Positions 39,624 to 50,670 are shown, numbered from the stretch's first letter. The stretch is 64,000 nucleotides of DNA from Xanthomonas sp. 10-10 (GCF_040182365.1 NZ_CP144460.1:1426001-1490000), one strand, 5' to 3'. Notes: generated from the letters alone by a model not told the origin. A program made the numbers and translations.

Positions 39624-39646
39624 ATCGCGCGCAAGCGCGCTCCTAC
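39624..39646. repeat. REP half-copy (family A), right arm only
   Basis: Single arm CGCGCAAGCGCGCTCCTAC at the end of the array, without a matching left arm. It is likely the remains of another copy. Confidence 0.75.
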
Positions 39647-39796
39647 GTCGACGATACCGCTGCTTCGCATGCGGGGACATCGCTGCGCACTGTCTTTTCG
39701 ATGCGATGCGGGTGACACGCAAAGGTCATTGTTACTGGCTACGGTGGCCTGCTTTCTCACCGGCGCGGCGTCCTTGCTGCGCGATCCCGGGATTCC

Positions 39797-42700
39797 ATGC
39801 AGCGCTCCGATTCGTACCGTTTACACCTGTCCGTTCTCACCGTGGCCATTGCGGCCTGCTCGCCTGCTTCGCAGGCATTGGCCAGCGCGCGTGCGGGGAT
39901 TCCAGTCGAGGCCTCAGCTGAGGCGGCTTCTGTGGCTATGGCCACGACCGCGAGCGCGTTGACGAGCGCAGGTACGGCGACAGCCAACGCCACAGCTTCA
40001 GCCACAGTCAGTAACGACGAGGAAACCACGCCCGATGCCGAAGTTGCGACTGCAAATCGACGTTCTGCAGTGTCAGCAGATGCATCTGCTGATTCCATGG
40101 AGGCCGCAGCGATAGATCCTGCCTCGGCTGTCTCACCTGTATCGTCGCAAGCCGATGCAGCCAATAGCGGCGCACCGGCCACCACCAGCAGAACCGGGGT
40201 GCAGACCCTCGACGCCATGCAGGTCACCGGCGTGCGGCGCGCCAATGCGGCGGCGGTGGAGAGCAAGCGAGCGGCGACCAACATCACCGACGTGATCAGC
40301 GCCACCGATGTGCGCGCACTGCCGGACAGCACGATTGTTGAAGCGTTGCGTCGCGTTCCCGGGTTGTCGGTACTGCCGGCCACCGATAACGAGCATCCGC
40401 GCGACGAAGCGGCCACACCGGTGTTGCGCGGCCTGGGTCCGTCCTACAACAACGTCACCATTGATGGGCTGACCATTGCCTCGCCCGGCACGCCGAACGG
40501 CACGCTCGGTTCGATCACCCGCGGCGTGCGTCTGGATCTGTTGCCGGCCTCGATGGTCAGCGAGTTGCAGGTGGTCAAGACGTTTACGCCGGATCTGGAC
40601 CCCAATGCCACCGGCGGCGCGATCAATCTCAAGACGCGTAGCGCGTTCGAGAACGGCGGCAAGCCGTTCTTCAGTGCCGAAGCTGCGCTGGGCCACGCCA
40701 ACGATGTCGGCAAGCCGCGCGATCAGGACGACCCGGGGTATCGCTTGAATGCCACCGGCAGCCGTACCTTCGGCAGCGAGCAGCAATACGGCTTTACGCT
40801 GTCGGCCAACTACCAGACGTTGAGCAGCTACACCGAAACCCATATGACCACCGATACGGTGCATTACGGGTTCTACGACAACAACGGCGTGCTGCAGACT
40901 GGCGCCAATCTCGGTAATGGCTGGGCGGTGCCGCAGCAGGACAAGTACTGGTACGTGCAGAACCAGCGCGACCGCTATGGCGTCACCGGCAAGTTCGAAA
41001 TGCGCCCCAGCGCTGCGCTCGAAGCCTATGCCATGGCCGGCTACTACTACTTCAAGGACAACATGGAGCGCAACGAGGTCATCATCGACCCGCGCAACCG
41101 CAACCGGGTATTCAATCAGACCGCCACCTCCGGCAGTTATCCGGGCGGCGATATCGAGGTGGGATATTCCAATCAGATCGTCACCACGCGCACCAAGGTT
41201 GCGCAGTTGGGAACGATCTGGCGGCCGACCGATCGGCAGCAGTTTTCTGCGCGCGGCGCGTGGTCCGACGCCACCTACGACGAGCCGATCCGGATGATCA
41301 AGTACGCCACCGGCATCGGCCGCGCCGCGCCGGTGCCGGTGGGCCAGACCGGCAGTGGTGTGACCGTCAATGCCACGCCCAATTACGCATTCAACTACGA
41401 CACCTCCGGTTTCGATCAGCGCTTCGGGGTGTCGCCGCAGGCCTACAACACCCTGGATAACTACAGCCTGTCGTACTGGCGGCCGGACTACAAGCGCACC
41501 GCTGCCGATCGCATCCTCACCGGACGGCTCGATTACGGCTTCAATCAGGGCGAAAGCGACCAGGGCATCGGCTTTGCGGCAGGCGTGTCGTACACCACCG
41601 ACAAGCCGTCCTACGACATCTATCGCGTCGAATATCAGCCCAATACCAGCGCGCCGGCGTTCGGCCTGGCCGACGTGGCCGGCACCGGCCGGGCGCCGAT
41701 GCGTTACGCCGGATTGAACCTGATCACCATCGATCCGGACAAGGCCAACCGCGTGCTGGCGGCAGCGCCGTTGAGCGCATTCAACAGCACCGACCAGCAG
41801 GCCTTCAGCAACCAGGACAACTTCACCCATACCGAAAAGAACTTCGGCAGTTACGGGCTGGTGAGCTATCGCAGCGATCGGCTCAACGTGCAGGCCGGTT
41901 TGCATTTCGACAGCACCAAGCTCGACACGGTGGGCCGCCAGCGCCAACTCGATGCTGCCAGCAACCGCTATGTCTATGTCGATAACCCGACCAGTGCCGA
42001 TTACGACTATCTGCTGCCGTCGGTCATCATGACCTACCACCTGACCGACACGCTGGACCTGCGCGCCGGTGCCAGCCGCACGCTGGGCCGCCCGCCGTAC
42101 GACGCGTACGCAGCCCGCACCTCGATCGGCTTCGTCAACACGACCGACGCCGGCAACCCGAATGCGCAAGGCGTCACCGTCACCATCGGCAACCCGGACA
42201 TCAAGCCGCGTGTGTCCAATAACCTGGACCTGTCGCTGGAATGGCGCCTGCCCGGCGACTTCGATGCCTTCGCGTCCACTGCGGTGTTCGACAAGCGCAT
42301 CCAGGACGAGATCTTTACGCTCTCGCGTACCGACAGTTTCACCTTCGACGGCACCACCTACGCCAATGCCTTGATCAGCACACCGGCAAATGCCGCCAAG
42401 GCGCGCATCCGCGGGGTCGAGTTCAACGGCATCGTCAACACCTTGGCGCCCATCGCGCCGTGGCTCAGCGGTGTGGGCTTCAGTGCCAATGTTGCCGTGC
42501 TCGATGGCAGCCTGGACGTGCCTTACAGCGTCGGCAGCGGTACGGCTGTCACCCAGCGCGAACGCAAGCTCGACAACCTGGTCGGTCAGCCGGACTACAC
42601 CGCCAACGCAACGGTGTTCTACAACACCGGCGGGCTGGAGCTGCGTGCGGCCTACAATCGCCAGGGCAAGGCCTTGCGTGCCATCGTCAGCAATATCGAT

Positions 42701-42910
42701 TGGCAGGACCTGTATTGGTCGCCGCGCTCGCAGCTGGACTTCACCGCCACCTATGCCATCAGCAAGCAACTCAGCCTGATCGGCCAGGTCAGCAACATCA
42801 CCCACAGCCGCATCACCAGCGTGACTGGCCCAGGGCAGAACCTGCTCAAGGACAGTTACTCGGTGCCCACCACCTACTGGTTCGGTCTGCGCTTCACGCC
42901 GACGTTCTGA
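39797..42910 (+). CDS. TonB-dependent receptor, Xanthomonas/Caulobacter type
   Basis: Outer-membrane receptor of 1037 residues, complete, ending in phenylalanine (RFTPTF). The signal peptide is MQRSDSYRLHLSVLTVAIAACSPASQALA. It is followed by an unusual Ala/Ser/Thr-rich linker of about 100 residues (about 33-135) before the plug domain (QTLDAMQVTGVRRANA). The plug has IVEALRRVPGLSVLP, VLRGLGPSYNNVTIDGL and LLPASMVSELQVVKTFTPDL, the pattern of large Xanth/Caul receptors that take up carbohydrates or phosphorylated compounds. The next gene is a periplasmic glycerophosphodiester phosphodiesterase, so the substrate may be related. ATG 39797 lies downstream of the REP array, which forms its promoter region. 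Confidence 0.92.
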   Translation: MQRSDSYRLHLSVLTVAIAACSPASQALASARAGIPVEASAEAASVAMATTASALTSAGTATANATASATVSNDEETTPDAEVATANRRSAVSADASADSMEAAAIDPASAVSPVSSQADAANSGAPATTSRTGVQTLDAMQVTGVRRANAAAVESKRAATNITDVISATDVRALPDSTIVEALRRVPGLSVLPATDNEHPRDEAATPVLRGLGPSYNNVTIDGLTIASPGTPNGTLGSITRGVRLDLLPASMVSELQVVKTFTPDLDPNATGGAINLKTRSAFENGGKPFFSAEAALGHANDVGKPRDQDDPGYRLNATGSRTFGSEQQYGFTLSANYQTLSSYTETHMTTDTVHYGFYDNNGVLQTGANLGNGWAVPQQDKYWYVQNQRDRYGVTGKFEMRPSAALEAYAMAGYYYFKDNMERNEVIIDPRNRNRVFNQTATSGSYPGGDIEVGYSNQIVTTRTKVAQLGTIWRPTDRQQFSARGAWSDATYDEPIRMIKYATGIGRAAPVPVGQTGSGVTVNATPNYAFNYDTSGFDQRFGVSPQAYNTLDNYSLSYWRPDYKRTAADRILTGRLDYGFNQGESDQGIGFAAGVSYTTDKPSYDIYRVEYQPNTSAPAFGLADVAGTGRAPMRYAGLNLITIDPDKANRVLAAAPLSAFNSTDQQAFSNQDNFTHTEKNFGSYGLVSYRSDRLNVQAGLHFDSTKLDTVGRQRQLDAASNRYVYVDNPTSADYDYLLPSVIMTYHLTDTLDLRAGASRTLGRPPYDAYAARTSIGFVNTTDAGNPNAQGVTVTIGNPDIKPRVSNNLDLSLEWRLPGDFDAFASTAVFDKRIQDEIFTLSRTDSFTFDGTTYANALISTPANAAKARIRGVEFNGIVNTLAPIAPWLSGVGFSANVAVLDGSLDVPYSVGSGTAVTQRERKLDNLVGQPDYTANATVFYNTGGLELRAAYNRQGKALRAIVSNIDWQDLYWSPRSQLDFTATYAISKQLSLIGQVSNITHSRITSVTGPGQNLLKDSYSVPTTYWFGLRFTPTF

Positions 42911-43058
42911 GCGTAGCGCTTGAAAGGGATGCCATGGGCCGGATGCCGATGGCGCGTTGAATCGCAAGTGCGAGCGTTGCTTGCCGCATCCGGCTTGCAT
43001 GCACATTGCCTGGTGCAGATGCCGTCAGGCGATCAGTCACCCACTCGAGAGTTGTTCA

Positions 43059-44006
43059 ATGACACTACGTTCTGTTGCCACTGTCGCCGCCATGCTGTGC
43101 GCGGCGCTCGCCAGCCCTGTGAATGCAGCCCCCACCGGGGTGGCGGCGATCCAGGCCCGCTTGAGCAACCCGCAGGGCGGCATCGTGGTGGTCGCCCATC
43201 GCGGTTGCCACGCGGCCGCACCGCAGCATGGCTTCACCGACACCGCACCGGAGAACTCCCTGGCAGCGCTGCGGCGTTGCATCGCCATCGGCGCCGATGT
43301 GATGGAAACCGACGTGCGCCGTGCGGCCGACGGCACCCTGGTGATGCTGCACGACGCCACCGTGGACCGCACCACCGATGGCACCGGCAAGCTGTCAGAG
43401 CTCACGCTGGCCGATCTGCAGAAGCTGCGCTTGCGCAGCGACGAAGGCGGCGCGCAAGCGCCGTTGACCGATCAGCGCGTGGTCACACTGGAGCAGATGC
43501 TGGACGCCGCCAAGGGCCACATCCTGCTCAATCTGGACGTCAAGGATGCGATCTACGTGCAGGTGGTCGATGCGGTCACGCGCGCCGGCATGCAGCACCA
43601 GGTGATCGTCAAGGCCGAAGCGGGCATCGCGACCCCGCCGCTGGCGGCGATGCAGCCGTTCGACCGCGTGTACTTCTTCCCGATCCTGATCAACGCACAC
43701 GGCACTGCCGATCTGGCCGCGATCGCCACTGCACAAACCCGCAATGCGCGCCCGATGGCCTTCGAGCTGCCCAAGATGTCGGCAGCGCAATTGCCGGCAT
43801 TGGCGGCAGTGAGCAAGGCGCACAACGTGCGGCTGATGGTCAACTCTTTGTGGGAAGGGTTCATTGCCGGCTACGGCGGCGACGCCGATGCCGAACGCGA
43901 TCCGGACAAGGTCTGGGGCCGCCTGCACCGCGACGGTATTTCCATCATCCAGACCGACGCACCGGAAGCGCTGTTGCGGTATCGGCAGACGCTTGAGTCG
44001 CGGTAA
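43059..44006 (+). CDS. Periplasmic glycerophosphodiester phosphodiesterase (GDPD)
   Basis: Secreted GDPD of 315 residues. The signal peptide is MTLRSVATVAAMLCAALASPVNA. The TIM-barrel active-site residues are visible: His47-Arg48 in VVAHRGC, Glu65-Asn66 in TAPENSL, Glu83 and Asp85 in VMETDVR, and His98 in VMLHDATVDRTTDG. The reaction is release of sn-glycerol 3-phosphate and an alcohol from glycerophosphodiesters. It follows the TonB receptor by about 150 bases and could use its imported substrate. No terminator was seen between the two genes. Confidence 0.92.
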   Translation: MTLRSVATVAAMLCAALASPVNAAPTGVAAIQARLSNPQGGIVVVAHRGCHAAAPQHGFTDTAPENSLAALRRCIAIGADVMETDVRRAADGTLVMLHDATVDRTTDGTGKLSELTLADLQKLRLRSDEGGAQAPLTDQRVVTLEQMLDAAKGHILLNLDVKDAIYVQVVDAVTRAGMQHQVIVKAEAGIATPPLAAMQPFDRVYFFPILINAHGTADLAAIATAQTRNARPMAFELPKMSAAQLPALAAVSKAHNVRLMVNSLWEGFIAGYGGDADAERDPDKVWGRLHRDGISIIQTDAPEALLRYRQTLESR

Positions 44007-44643
44007 TGGAGAGCGCCGTGCCACCGGCCTGACTGCAGATGAGCGCAGCGGGTGCGGTTGGCACTGCGGACATCAGGGCCGCAGGCTGAGCGCAGCTAAC
44101 CGCTGCGTCTTATCGGGCACGCAGGCGCCAGTTCGCACTGCGATGACATCGAGACGTTGAGAAAACCCTCAATACACTTGGCGAGCAATCGTCAGGTGGG
44201 CGCGGACAGCAGGCTCAGAACCGGAGTGGACAAGCGGTCCATGCCGCACCGAGCATCGTCCGCGTCCGCCTGGCGGTGAGCGCATCCGTTGGTCAGCCGC
44301 GCTAAACCGATCACGCTGCGGCCGATGTCTGGTAGATGAGCTGCATCACCGGCGCCACGCGTCTCGATGAGGCGGGGCGGTCGTGCTCGATAAAGCGAGA
44401 TGCAGCACGCCGTTGCCGACATGACATGCGCAGCTTGCACTGGCGTGCGCCAGCAGCATCTGCAGATCCCGGTCTGCACCACGCTGCCGCGCGCATGCAT
44501 GGACAGGCCGCGCCACTGTCCGGTATCGGAGGTGCATGTACGGAATCGTACAGCGCAGTACGCGCATGGAATCGGCGATCGCTTTGCAAATCAGGGCGTT
44601 GCGGTCGGCGACTACATGGCACGCGTCCTGCTGTCACCTTGGC
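44007..44643 (+). other. 637-base intergenic region, promoter of the ABC/two-component block
   Basis: No gene is supported. Short open frames on both strands lack recognised motifs. A candidate sigma-54 promoter is at 44573-44588, described separately. Confidence 0.6.
44573..44588 (+). promoter_or_regulatory. Candidate sigma-54 promoter for the ABC operon
   Basis: CGGCGATCGCTTTGCA has the essential GG and GC bases with the required 10-base gap and the complete TTGCA of the -12 element. The -24 element (CGGCGA) is weaker than TGGCAC. It lies 56 bases before the adaptor-protein ATG. A sigma-54-type regulator is coded at the end of the block. It could be chance. Confidence 0.45.
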
Positions 44644-45894
44644 ATGGATATCGCCAAGTCTCCCCGTCGTTTTCGTTTGCGCCGCCTGCACGTGGGTGTG
44701 CTGGTTGGTGGCGCCGTGATGCTGGCTGCCGGGATCGCCGCCGTGGGCCTTGGCCGCGCCAGCCCCCGCGTGGAGCGTGCCAGTGTGTGGATCGGCACCG
44801 CCGAACGCGGCGATATGTTGCGCGAGATCCGCGCCACCGGTGTGCTGGTCCCGCGCGACACGCGCTGGATCACCGCTGGTGCGCCGGCCACCTTGGAGCA
44901 GGTGCTGGTGCAGGCGGGCAGCCGGGTCGAAGCAGACACGCTGATCCTGCGGTTGCAGAATCCCGAGCTGGTGGCCAACCAGGAAAAGGCCACCGCCGCG
45001 TTGGCCGGCGCCGAGGCGGTGGTGGCCGCCGCACGCACTGCACTGGCCTCGCAACTGCTCGATCAGCAGGCGCTGCAGGCGCGGGCCAGTTCCGATTGGC
45101 GTATTGCCGAAGTCAAGACGCAGGCCTATGAGCGCGCGCATGCGGCCGGTGTCATTTCGGCGATCGAATTGCGCGAGAGCCAGATCACCGAGGCACAGCA
45201 GCGCGGCCGCGCGCAGATCGAACAGCAGCGCGTTGCGGCATTCCGGCAGAACATGGCCGCCCAGTTGCGTGCGGCGCAGGCACGCCGCGACGAGGTGGCC
45301 AGCAGCCTGGCGATCGCGCGTCAGCAACTGGCCGCGCTGCAGGTGCGTGCCGGCATCGCGGGCATCCTGCAACAGGTCGACGTGGAGCCGGGACAGCAGG
45401 TGGCCGCAGGGGCCAAGCTGGCCCGGGTGGCGCGGCCGGATCAGTTGCTGGCGCGGCTGCAGGTGCCGGAAGTGCTGGCCAAGGATCTGTTGCTGGATCT
45501 GCCGGTCAGTGTCGATACCCGCAACGGTCTGGTCGCCGGCAGCGTGATCCGTATCGACCCTGCGGTGCGCAACGGCAGCGTCAGCGTGGATGTGCGCTTC
45601 GTGCAGCCCTTGCCGGCCGGCGCCCGGCCGGACCTGTCGGTCGATGGCCGCATCCGGCTTGGCATGCTGCGCGATGTCATCAGCGTCGCGCGCCCCGCGC
45701 TGGCCGCGCCGAATTCATCGGCCGCACTGTTCGTCGTGCAGCCCGGTGGCGATGCCGCCGTCCGCGTGCCGGTGCGGTTTGGCGCCGTCTCCAGCGACCG
45801 TATCGAAATACGTGCCGGGCTCCGGCCCGGCGACCAACTCATCCTGTCCGATACCAGCCAGTGGGCAAGGTTTCCACGGTTACGTCTACGCTAG
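44644..45894 (+). CDS. Periplasmic adaptor (HlyD/MacA family) of an ABC efflux system
   Basis: 416-residue membrane-fusion protein. One N-terminal helix (VGVLVGGAVMLAAGIAAVGL) anchors it. After it come the lipoyl half-motif VLVPRDTRWITAGAPATLEQ, a long coiled-coil region of Ala/Glu/Gln-rich sequence (about residues 115-230), the second lipoyl half (GIAGILQQVDVEPGQQV) and the beta-barrel. It would link an inner-membrane permease to an outer-membrane factor. The next genes are the matching ATPase and permease. The start at 44644 has a weak ribosome-binding site; an upstream GTG/ATG is possible. Confidence 0.9.
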   Translation: MDIAKSPRRFRLRRLHVGVLVGGAVMLAAGIAAVGLGRASPRVERASVWIGTAERGDMLREIRATGVLVPRDTRWITAGAPATLEQVLVQAGSRVEADTLILRLQNPELVANQEKATAALAGAEAVVAAARTALASQLLDQQALQARASSDWRIAEVKTQAYERAHAAGVISAIELRESQITEAQQRGRAQIEQQRVAAFRQNMAAQLRAAQARRDEVASSLAIARQQLAALQVRAGIAGILQQVDVEPGQQVAAGAKLARVARPDQLLARLQVPEVLAKDLLLDLPVSVDTRNGLVAGSVIRIDPAVRNGSVSVDVRFVQPLPAGARPDLSVDGRIRLGMLRDVISVARPALAAPNSSAALFVVQPGGDAAVRVPVRFGAVSSDRIEIRAGLRPGDQLILSDTSQWARFPRLRLR

Positions 45895-45912
45895 ACCTTC
45901 AAGGAGAGCTCC

Positions 45913-46679
<767 letters not shown>

Positions 46680-46680
<1 letters not shown>

Positions 46681-49121
46681 TGGCGCACGCGCTGCTGTGG
46701 CGCGAAGCCAGGCAATCGTGGCGGGGCCTGTTGCGCCGGCCGGGCTATCTGCTGCTGGCCAGCCTGACGCTGGCCCTGGGCGTGGCGACCACCACGGCCG
46801 TATTCGCGCTGCTGGACCAGGCGCTGCTGGCACCGTTGCCGTTTCCGCAGGCCGAACAATTGGTCACCCTGGGGCGCCCTTCCGAGCAGGGACGCAACGT
46901 GGCAGGGCCCGGCTATTACGCGCCGCTACGCCGCCTGCCGGGCCTGTCGGCCACCGGGATGCTGCGTGCCTGGCCGTTGCCGGTCAATATCGCCCGCGGC
47001 GACAGCGCCGACGTGGTGCAATCGATCAGCGCGGACCGCGGCTTCCTGCAGACGCTGGGTGTCCGCATGGCGGCCGGGCGCAACTTCGACGATGCAGAAA
47101 ATCAGCCAGGTGGTCCGTCTGCGGTGATCCTGAGTTACCCATTCTGGCAGCGCTATTTCGGCGGCGACCCGGCGGCAGTGGGGCACCTGTTGCAGGTGGA
47201 AGGCCGTGCAGTTCCGGTGGTCGGGGTGTTGCCGGCGCAGTTCCCGTGGGCCGAGCCGTTCGATCTGATCCAGACCATGCAGCCGGACCTGGCCACCACC
47301 AATCTCTCCACCAACGAAATCATCGTCGGGAGGCTGAAGCCGGGCGTGCGTCCGGAGCAGGCCTCTGCGCAGGTGGCAACGGCCCTGGAGGCCGCACTGC
47401 GGACCAACCCCGGCATGACCGACACCTGGTTTCAGGAGCTGCAGCGGCATCCCGCCAACGCGTTGCCGCTGAAGAACGCGCTGTATGGCGCCAATAGCGG
47501 CAACATGCTGTGGCTGTTCTCTGCCGCCGCAGGGTGCGTGCTGGTGATTGCTGCGGTGAACCTGGTCAGCCTGATGGCGTTGCGTGCACTTGGCCGCAGT
47601 CACGACAGCGCGGTGCGAGCGGCGCTCGGTGCATCGCTGGGTCGGTTGAGCCTGCCGGCGCTGGCCGAAGGCGTCTTGATCGGCCTGATCGGCAGCCTGG
47701 GTGGTGTGCTGCTGGCGTGGATCGGCCTGCGCCTGTTGGCCAGCTGGGTGCCGGTGATGTGGTTGCGCGGCGACAGTGCGCATCTCACCGGTGGCAGCGC
47801 GCTGTTTGCGCTGCTGGCAGGGATCGGCACCGCCGTGCTCGCCGCCGCGCTCGGAGTCGCGCGCAATCGCAACCGCAACCTGGTGCTGGAACTGGTCGGC
47901 GGGGGGCGTGGCGGATGGAGTCTGCAGGCCGGGCGATTGGCGCGTGCGTTGGTGGTGGTGCAGGTGGCCATTGCCGTGGTGTTGCTGGTGGGGGCGGCCT
48001 TGTTTGCACGCTCGTTGCAGCAACTCTCGCAGGTGCCGATGGGGTTCGAGAGCAGGGCAGCAGCCATCTTTACCCTGGCACCGGTCAAGCAGCGCTACGC
48101 CACGGCGGCGGACGCGGTGGAGCAGGCGCGCCGCATCGTCGAACGCTTGCAGCGCGAGCCCGGAATCGCGCTGGCAGGCGTGTCCACCAATCCACCCACC
48201 ACCACCCAGCTGAGCTGGAGCGTGTCGACCGCGCAGGCGCCGTCGTTCAATACGCAATACCGCCTGGTCACGCCGGGATTTATGGAAGTCTTTCGGATCC
48301 CGCTGCTTGCCGGCCGCGCGATCGGCAGCAACGACAGCGCAGGCGCCGAAAAGGTCTGCCTGGTCAGCGCGTCGTTTGCGCAGCGCTATCTGGGCGATGA
48401 GGCCATCGGCAAGCAGGTCGTGCTGGAAGATGATGGCAACAATCAGCGCGTGCCCATGCGTGTGGTGGGCGTTGTCGGCGATGTCCGCCAGGCCGGGCCG
48501 GCCGAGCCTGCGCCCCCCATCGTCTATCAACCGTTGGCGCAGATGAGCGATGCGATGTACCAGGTCCTGCGCAGCTTCGGCGGCCTGACCTACGCGGTGC
48601 AACTGCGTGCGCAGGCGCAGCGTGTGGACGAGCGCGCGTTACGCGCCGCCCTTGCCGAGGTCGCTCCGCAACAACCCATCGCCGACCTGCAATCCATGCA
48701 AACCGTGGTGGCCACCACCACCAGCGACCAAAAGCTCAACCTGTTGCTGGTGGGCCTGTTTGCCGGGCTGGCCTTGCTGCTCGCTGTGGTCGGCCTGTAC
48801 GCGGTGATGGCGGTGGCGGTGACCGCGCGGCGGCACGAGTTCGGCGTGCGTGCCGCGATGGGTGCCTCGTCTGCGCGCTTGCTGGGCCAGGTGTTGCGCG
48901 AAGCGGCGCTGCAGCTGGGCATCGGATTGGCGATCGGTCTGGGCATCGCCATGGCGCTATCACGCGTGTTGCAGCGATTCTTGTTCGACGTGCGGGTGGC
49001 CGATCCCCTGGCAATTGGTGGCGTGCTGCTGGCACTGGGTCTGACGGGCCTGCTCGCCGCGTTGGTTCCGGCCTGGCGCGCGGCCTGCGTCTCGCCGATG
49101 CAGGCGTTGCGGCTGGAATGA
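46680..49121 (+). CDS. FtsX-like ABC permease, ADOP type
   Basis: 813-residue permease with the duplicated MacB_PCD-FtsX arrangement of ADOP-type proteins. One membrane segment is near residue 25 (LLLASLTLALGVATTTAVFALL), a periplasmic domain covers about 50-280, and a first FtsX group of three to four helices follows (about 285-440, LVIAAVNLVSLMALRALGRS). A second periplasmic domain and a second FtsX region lie at the C-terminus (FAGLALLLAVVGLYAVMAVAVTARR). ATG 46680 overlaps the ATPase stop. It probably works with the adaptor and ATPase to export a compound or envelope substrate. Confidence 0.92.
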
Positions 49122-49278
49122 AGACAGGCACAGCTCCACCGACACGCGGGCAGACCGCATGCACGATGCGGTCGGGCACGCATGCGGCCGCCTGCGCGCT
49201 GGTGTCCGCTGCCCGCGCATTGCGGGCGTGCGCATCGCGCCGCGTCGCGATCCGGCGCATGGCCGCTAGACTCTGCGC

Positions 49279-50670
49279 ATGACGGTTCCTTCAACTCCCG
49301 TATCCCGCATCCTGGTGGTCGACGACCAGCCCGACGTCCGCGAGGCGATGCGGCTGCTGCTCAAGAGCGCCGGCTACGGCATGGTGGGCGCGGAGTCGCC
49401 GGAGATCGCGTTGGGTTGCCTGCGCGGCGATACCTTCGCCGCAGTGCTGGTGGACATGAACTACCGTCGCGACACCACCTCTGGCGAAGAAGGGCTGGGC
49501 TTGATCGCGCAGATCGCCGCGCAGTGGCCGGGCTTGCCGGTGGTCGCAATGACGGCCTGGGCGAGCGTCGGCCTGGCGGTCAACGCCATGCAGCATGGTG
49601 CGGTGGATTTTGTCGAAAAGCCCTGGCAGAACGCGCGCGTGTTGAGTGTGCTGGAGAGCCGCATCGCGCTGGACCGTAGCCGCCGCAGCGAGCGCCGCCT
49701 CAGCCAGGCGCAGGCGTTGCGGCTGCAGGAGGCGGCCGGCGGTTTTATCGCCGAATCGCCGGTAATGCAGCGTCTGCTCGACGATCTGTCGCGCATCGCC
49801 AAGAGCGACGTCGGCGTGCTGTTGCTCGGCGAAAACGGCACCGGCAAGAGCGTGGTGGCCGACCTGCTGCATCAATGGTCTGCACGGCATGCGCAGCCCC
49901 TGATCAAGGTCAACATCGGTGGGCTGGCCGCCAGCGTGTTCGAGTCGGAGATGTTCGGCCATGTGCGCGGCGCCTTCACCGACGCGCGCCAGGACCGCAG
50001 CGGGCGTTTCGAGCTGGCCGATGGCGGCACGTTGTTTCTCGACGAAATCGGCAATCTGCCGCTGGAACAACAGGCCAAGCTGTTGCGCGCCATCGAAGAC
50101 GGCGAGTTCGAACGGGTGGGCGCCTCGCGCACCCAGCGCGTGGACGTGCGCATCGTGGCGGCAACCAACGCCGATCTGGAGGCGGATGTGGCTGCCGGAC
50201 GCTTCCGCCAGGATCTGCTGTATCGCCTCAACACGTTTCAGGTACGCGTGCCGCCGCTACGCGAACGCCATGGGGACATCCTGCCGCTCGCCAGGCACTA
50301 CCTCGCTGCGGCGTGCACGCGTTATCGGCGCGCCCTGCCCACGCTGGCCCGCGATGCCGAGCAGGCCTTGCTCGGCTATGCATGGCCGGGCAACGTGCGC
50401 GAACTGGCGCATGCGATGGAGCGCGTTGCGCTGCTGGTCGATGGCAGCGTGATCGGTGCCCAGGACCTGCGCATGCGTACCGCGGCCCAGGACACAACGA
50501 CAGTCGCGGCACGCATGACCCTGGATCAGGCCGAGGCGCTGCTGTTGCGCACCGCGCTGGCCGACCAGCAGGGCAACCTGCAGCGCGCCGCAGAGCAACT
50601 GGGCATCACCCGCCAAAGCCTGTACCGGCGCATCGGCAAACACGGGCTACGTGGCGACGATGTCGGGTAA
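49279..50670 (+). CDS. NtrC-family response regulator with GAFTDA loop
   Basis: Response regulator of 463 residues: receiver (1-130), AAA+ sigma-54 activator domain (about 150-385) and a Fis-type helix-turn-helix (NLQRAAEQLGITRQSLYRRI). The phosphorylated residue is Asp59 (LVDMNYRRDTTSG). The insertion after it is typical of regulators linked to MacB-like ABC transporters. Walker A is GENGTGKSVVA. The sigma-54-contacting loop is GAFTDA (residues 231-236) instead of GAFTGA, so activity with sigma-54 is likely but altered. It precedes and overlaps the histidine kinase gene and follows the ABC genes it may control. Confidence 0.92.
   Translation: MTVPSTPVSRILVVDDQPDVREAMRLLLKSAGYGMVGAESPEIALGCLRGDTFAAVLVDMNYRRDTTSGEEGLGLIAQIAAQWPGLPVVAMTAWASVGLAVNAMQHGAVDFVEKPWQNARVLSVLESRIALDRSRRSERRLSQAQALRLQEAAGGFIAESPVMQRLLDDLSRIAKSDVGVLLLGENGTGKSVVADLLHQWSARHAQPLIKVNIGGLAASVFESEMFGHVRGAFTDARQDRSGRFELADGGTLFLDEIGNLPLEQQAKLLRAIEDGEFERVGASRTQRVDVRIVAATNADLEADVAAGRFRQDLLYRLNTFQVRVPPLRERHGDILPLARHYLAAACTRYRRALPTLARDAEQALLGYAWPGNVRELAHAMERVALLVDGSVIGAQDLRMRTAAQDTTTVAARMTLDQAEALLLRTALADQQGNLQRAAEQLGITRQSLYRRIGKHGLRGDDVG

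Larger units (their letters stand above)
38982..39796. repeat. 273-base tandem repeat of REP plus RAYT gene end
   Basis: Non-coding array between the transposase and the next receptor gene. The unit from REP copy 2 (38982) repeats exactly every 273 bases at 39255 and 39528. Each unit contains a REP palindrome, an ~80-base segment beginning GTCGACGATACCGC, and a degenerate fragment of the RAYT 3' end (ACCTGATCGCCAATCCGCTG, then a GGGTTGGCG...TATCC stretch). A partial third copy of the middle segment lies at 39647-39729. The units therefore seem to have formed by tandem duplication of a REP-RAYT-end fragment. Short open frames in the array are not genes. Confidence 0.85.

Noticed and set aside
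39131-39715. Plus-strand open frames in the REP array
   Set aside because: They translate the 273-base tandem units; the repeated peptide pattern comes from REP palindromes, and there is no ribosome-binding site.
44192-44500. Minus-strand 102-residue open frame in the intergenic region before the ABC block
   Set aside because: No recognised motif, poor ribosome-binding site and an odd amino-acid make-up.
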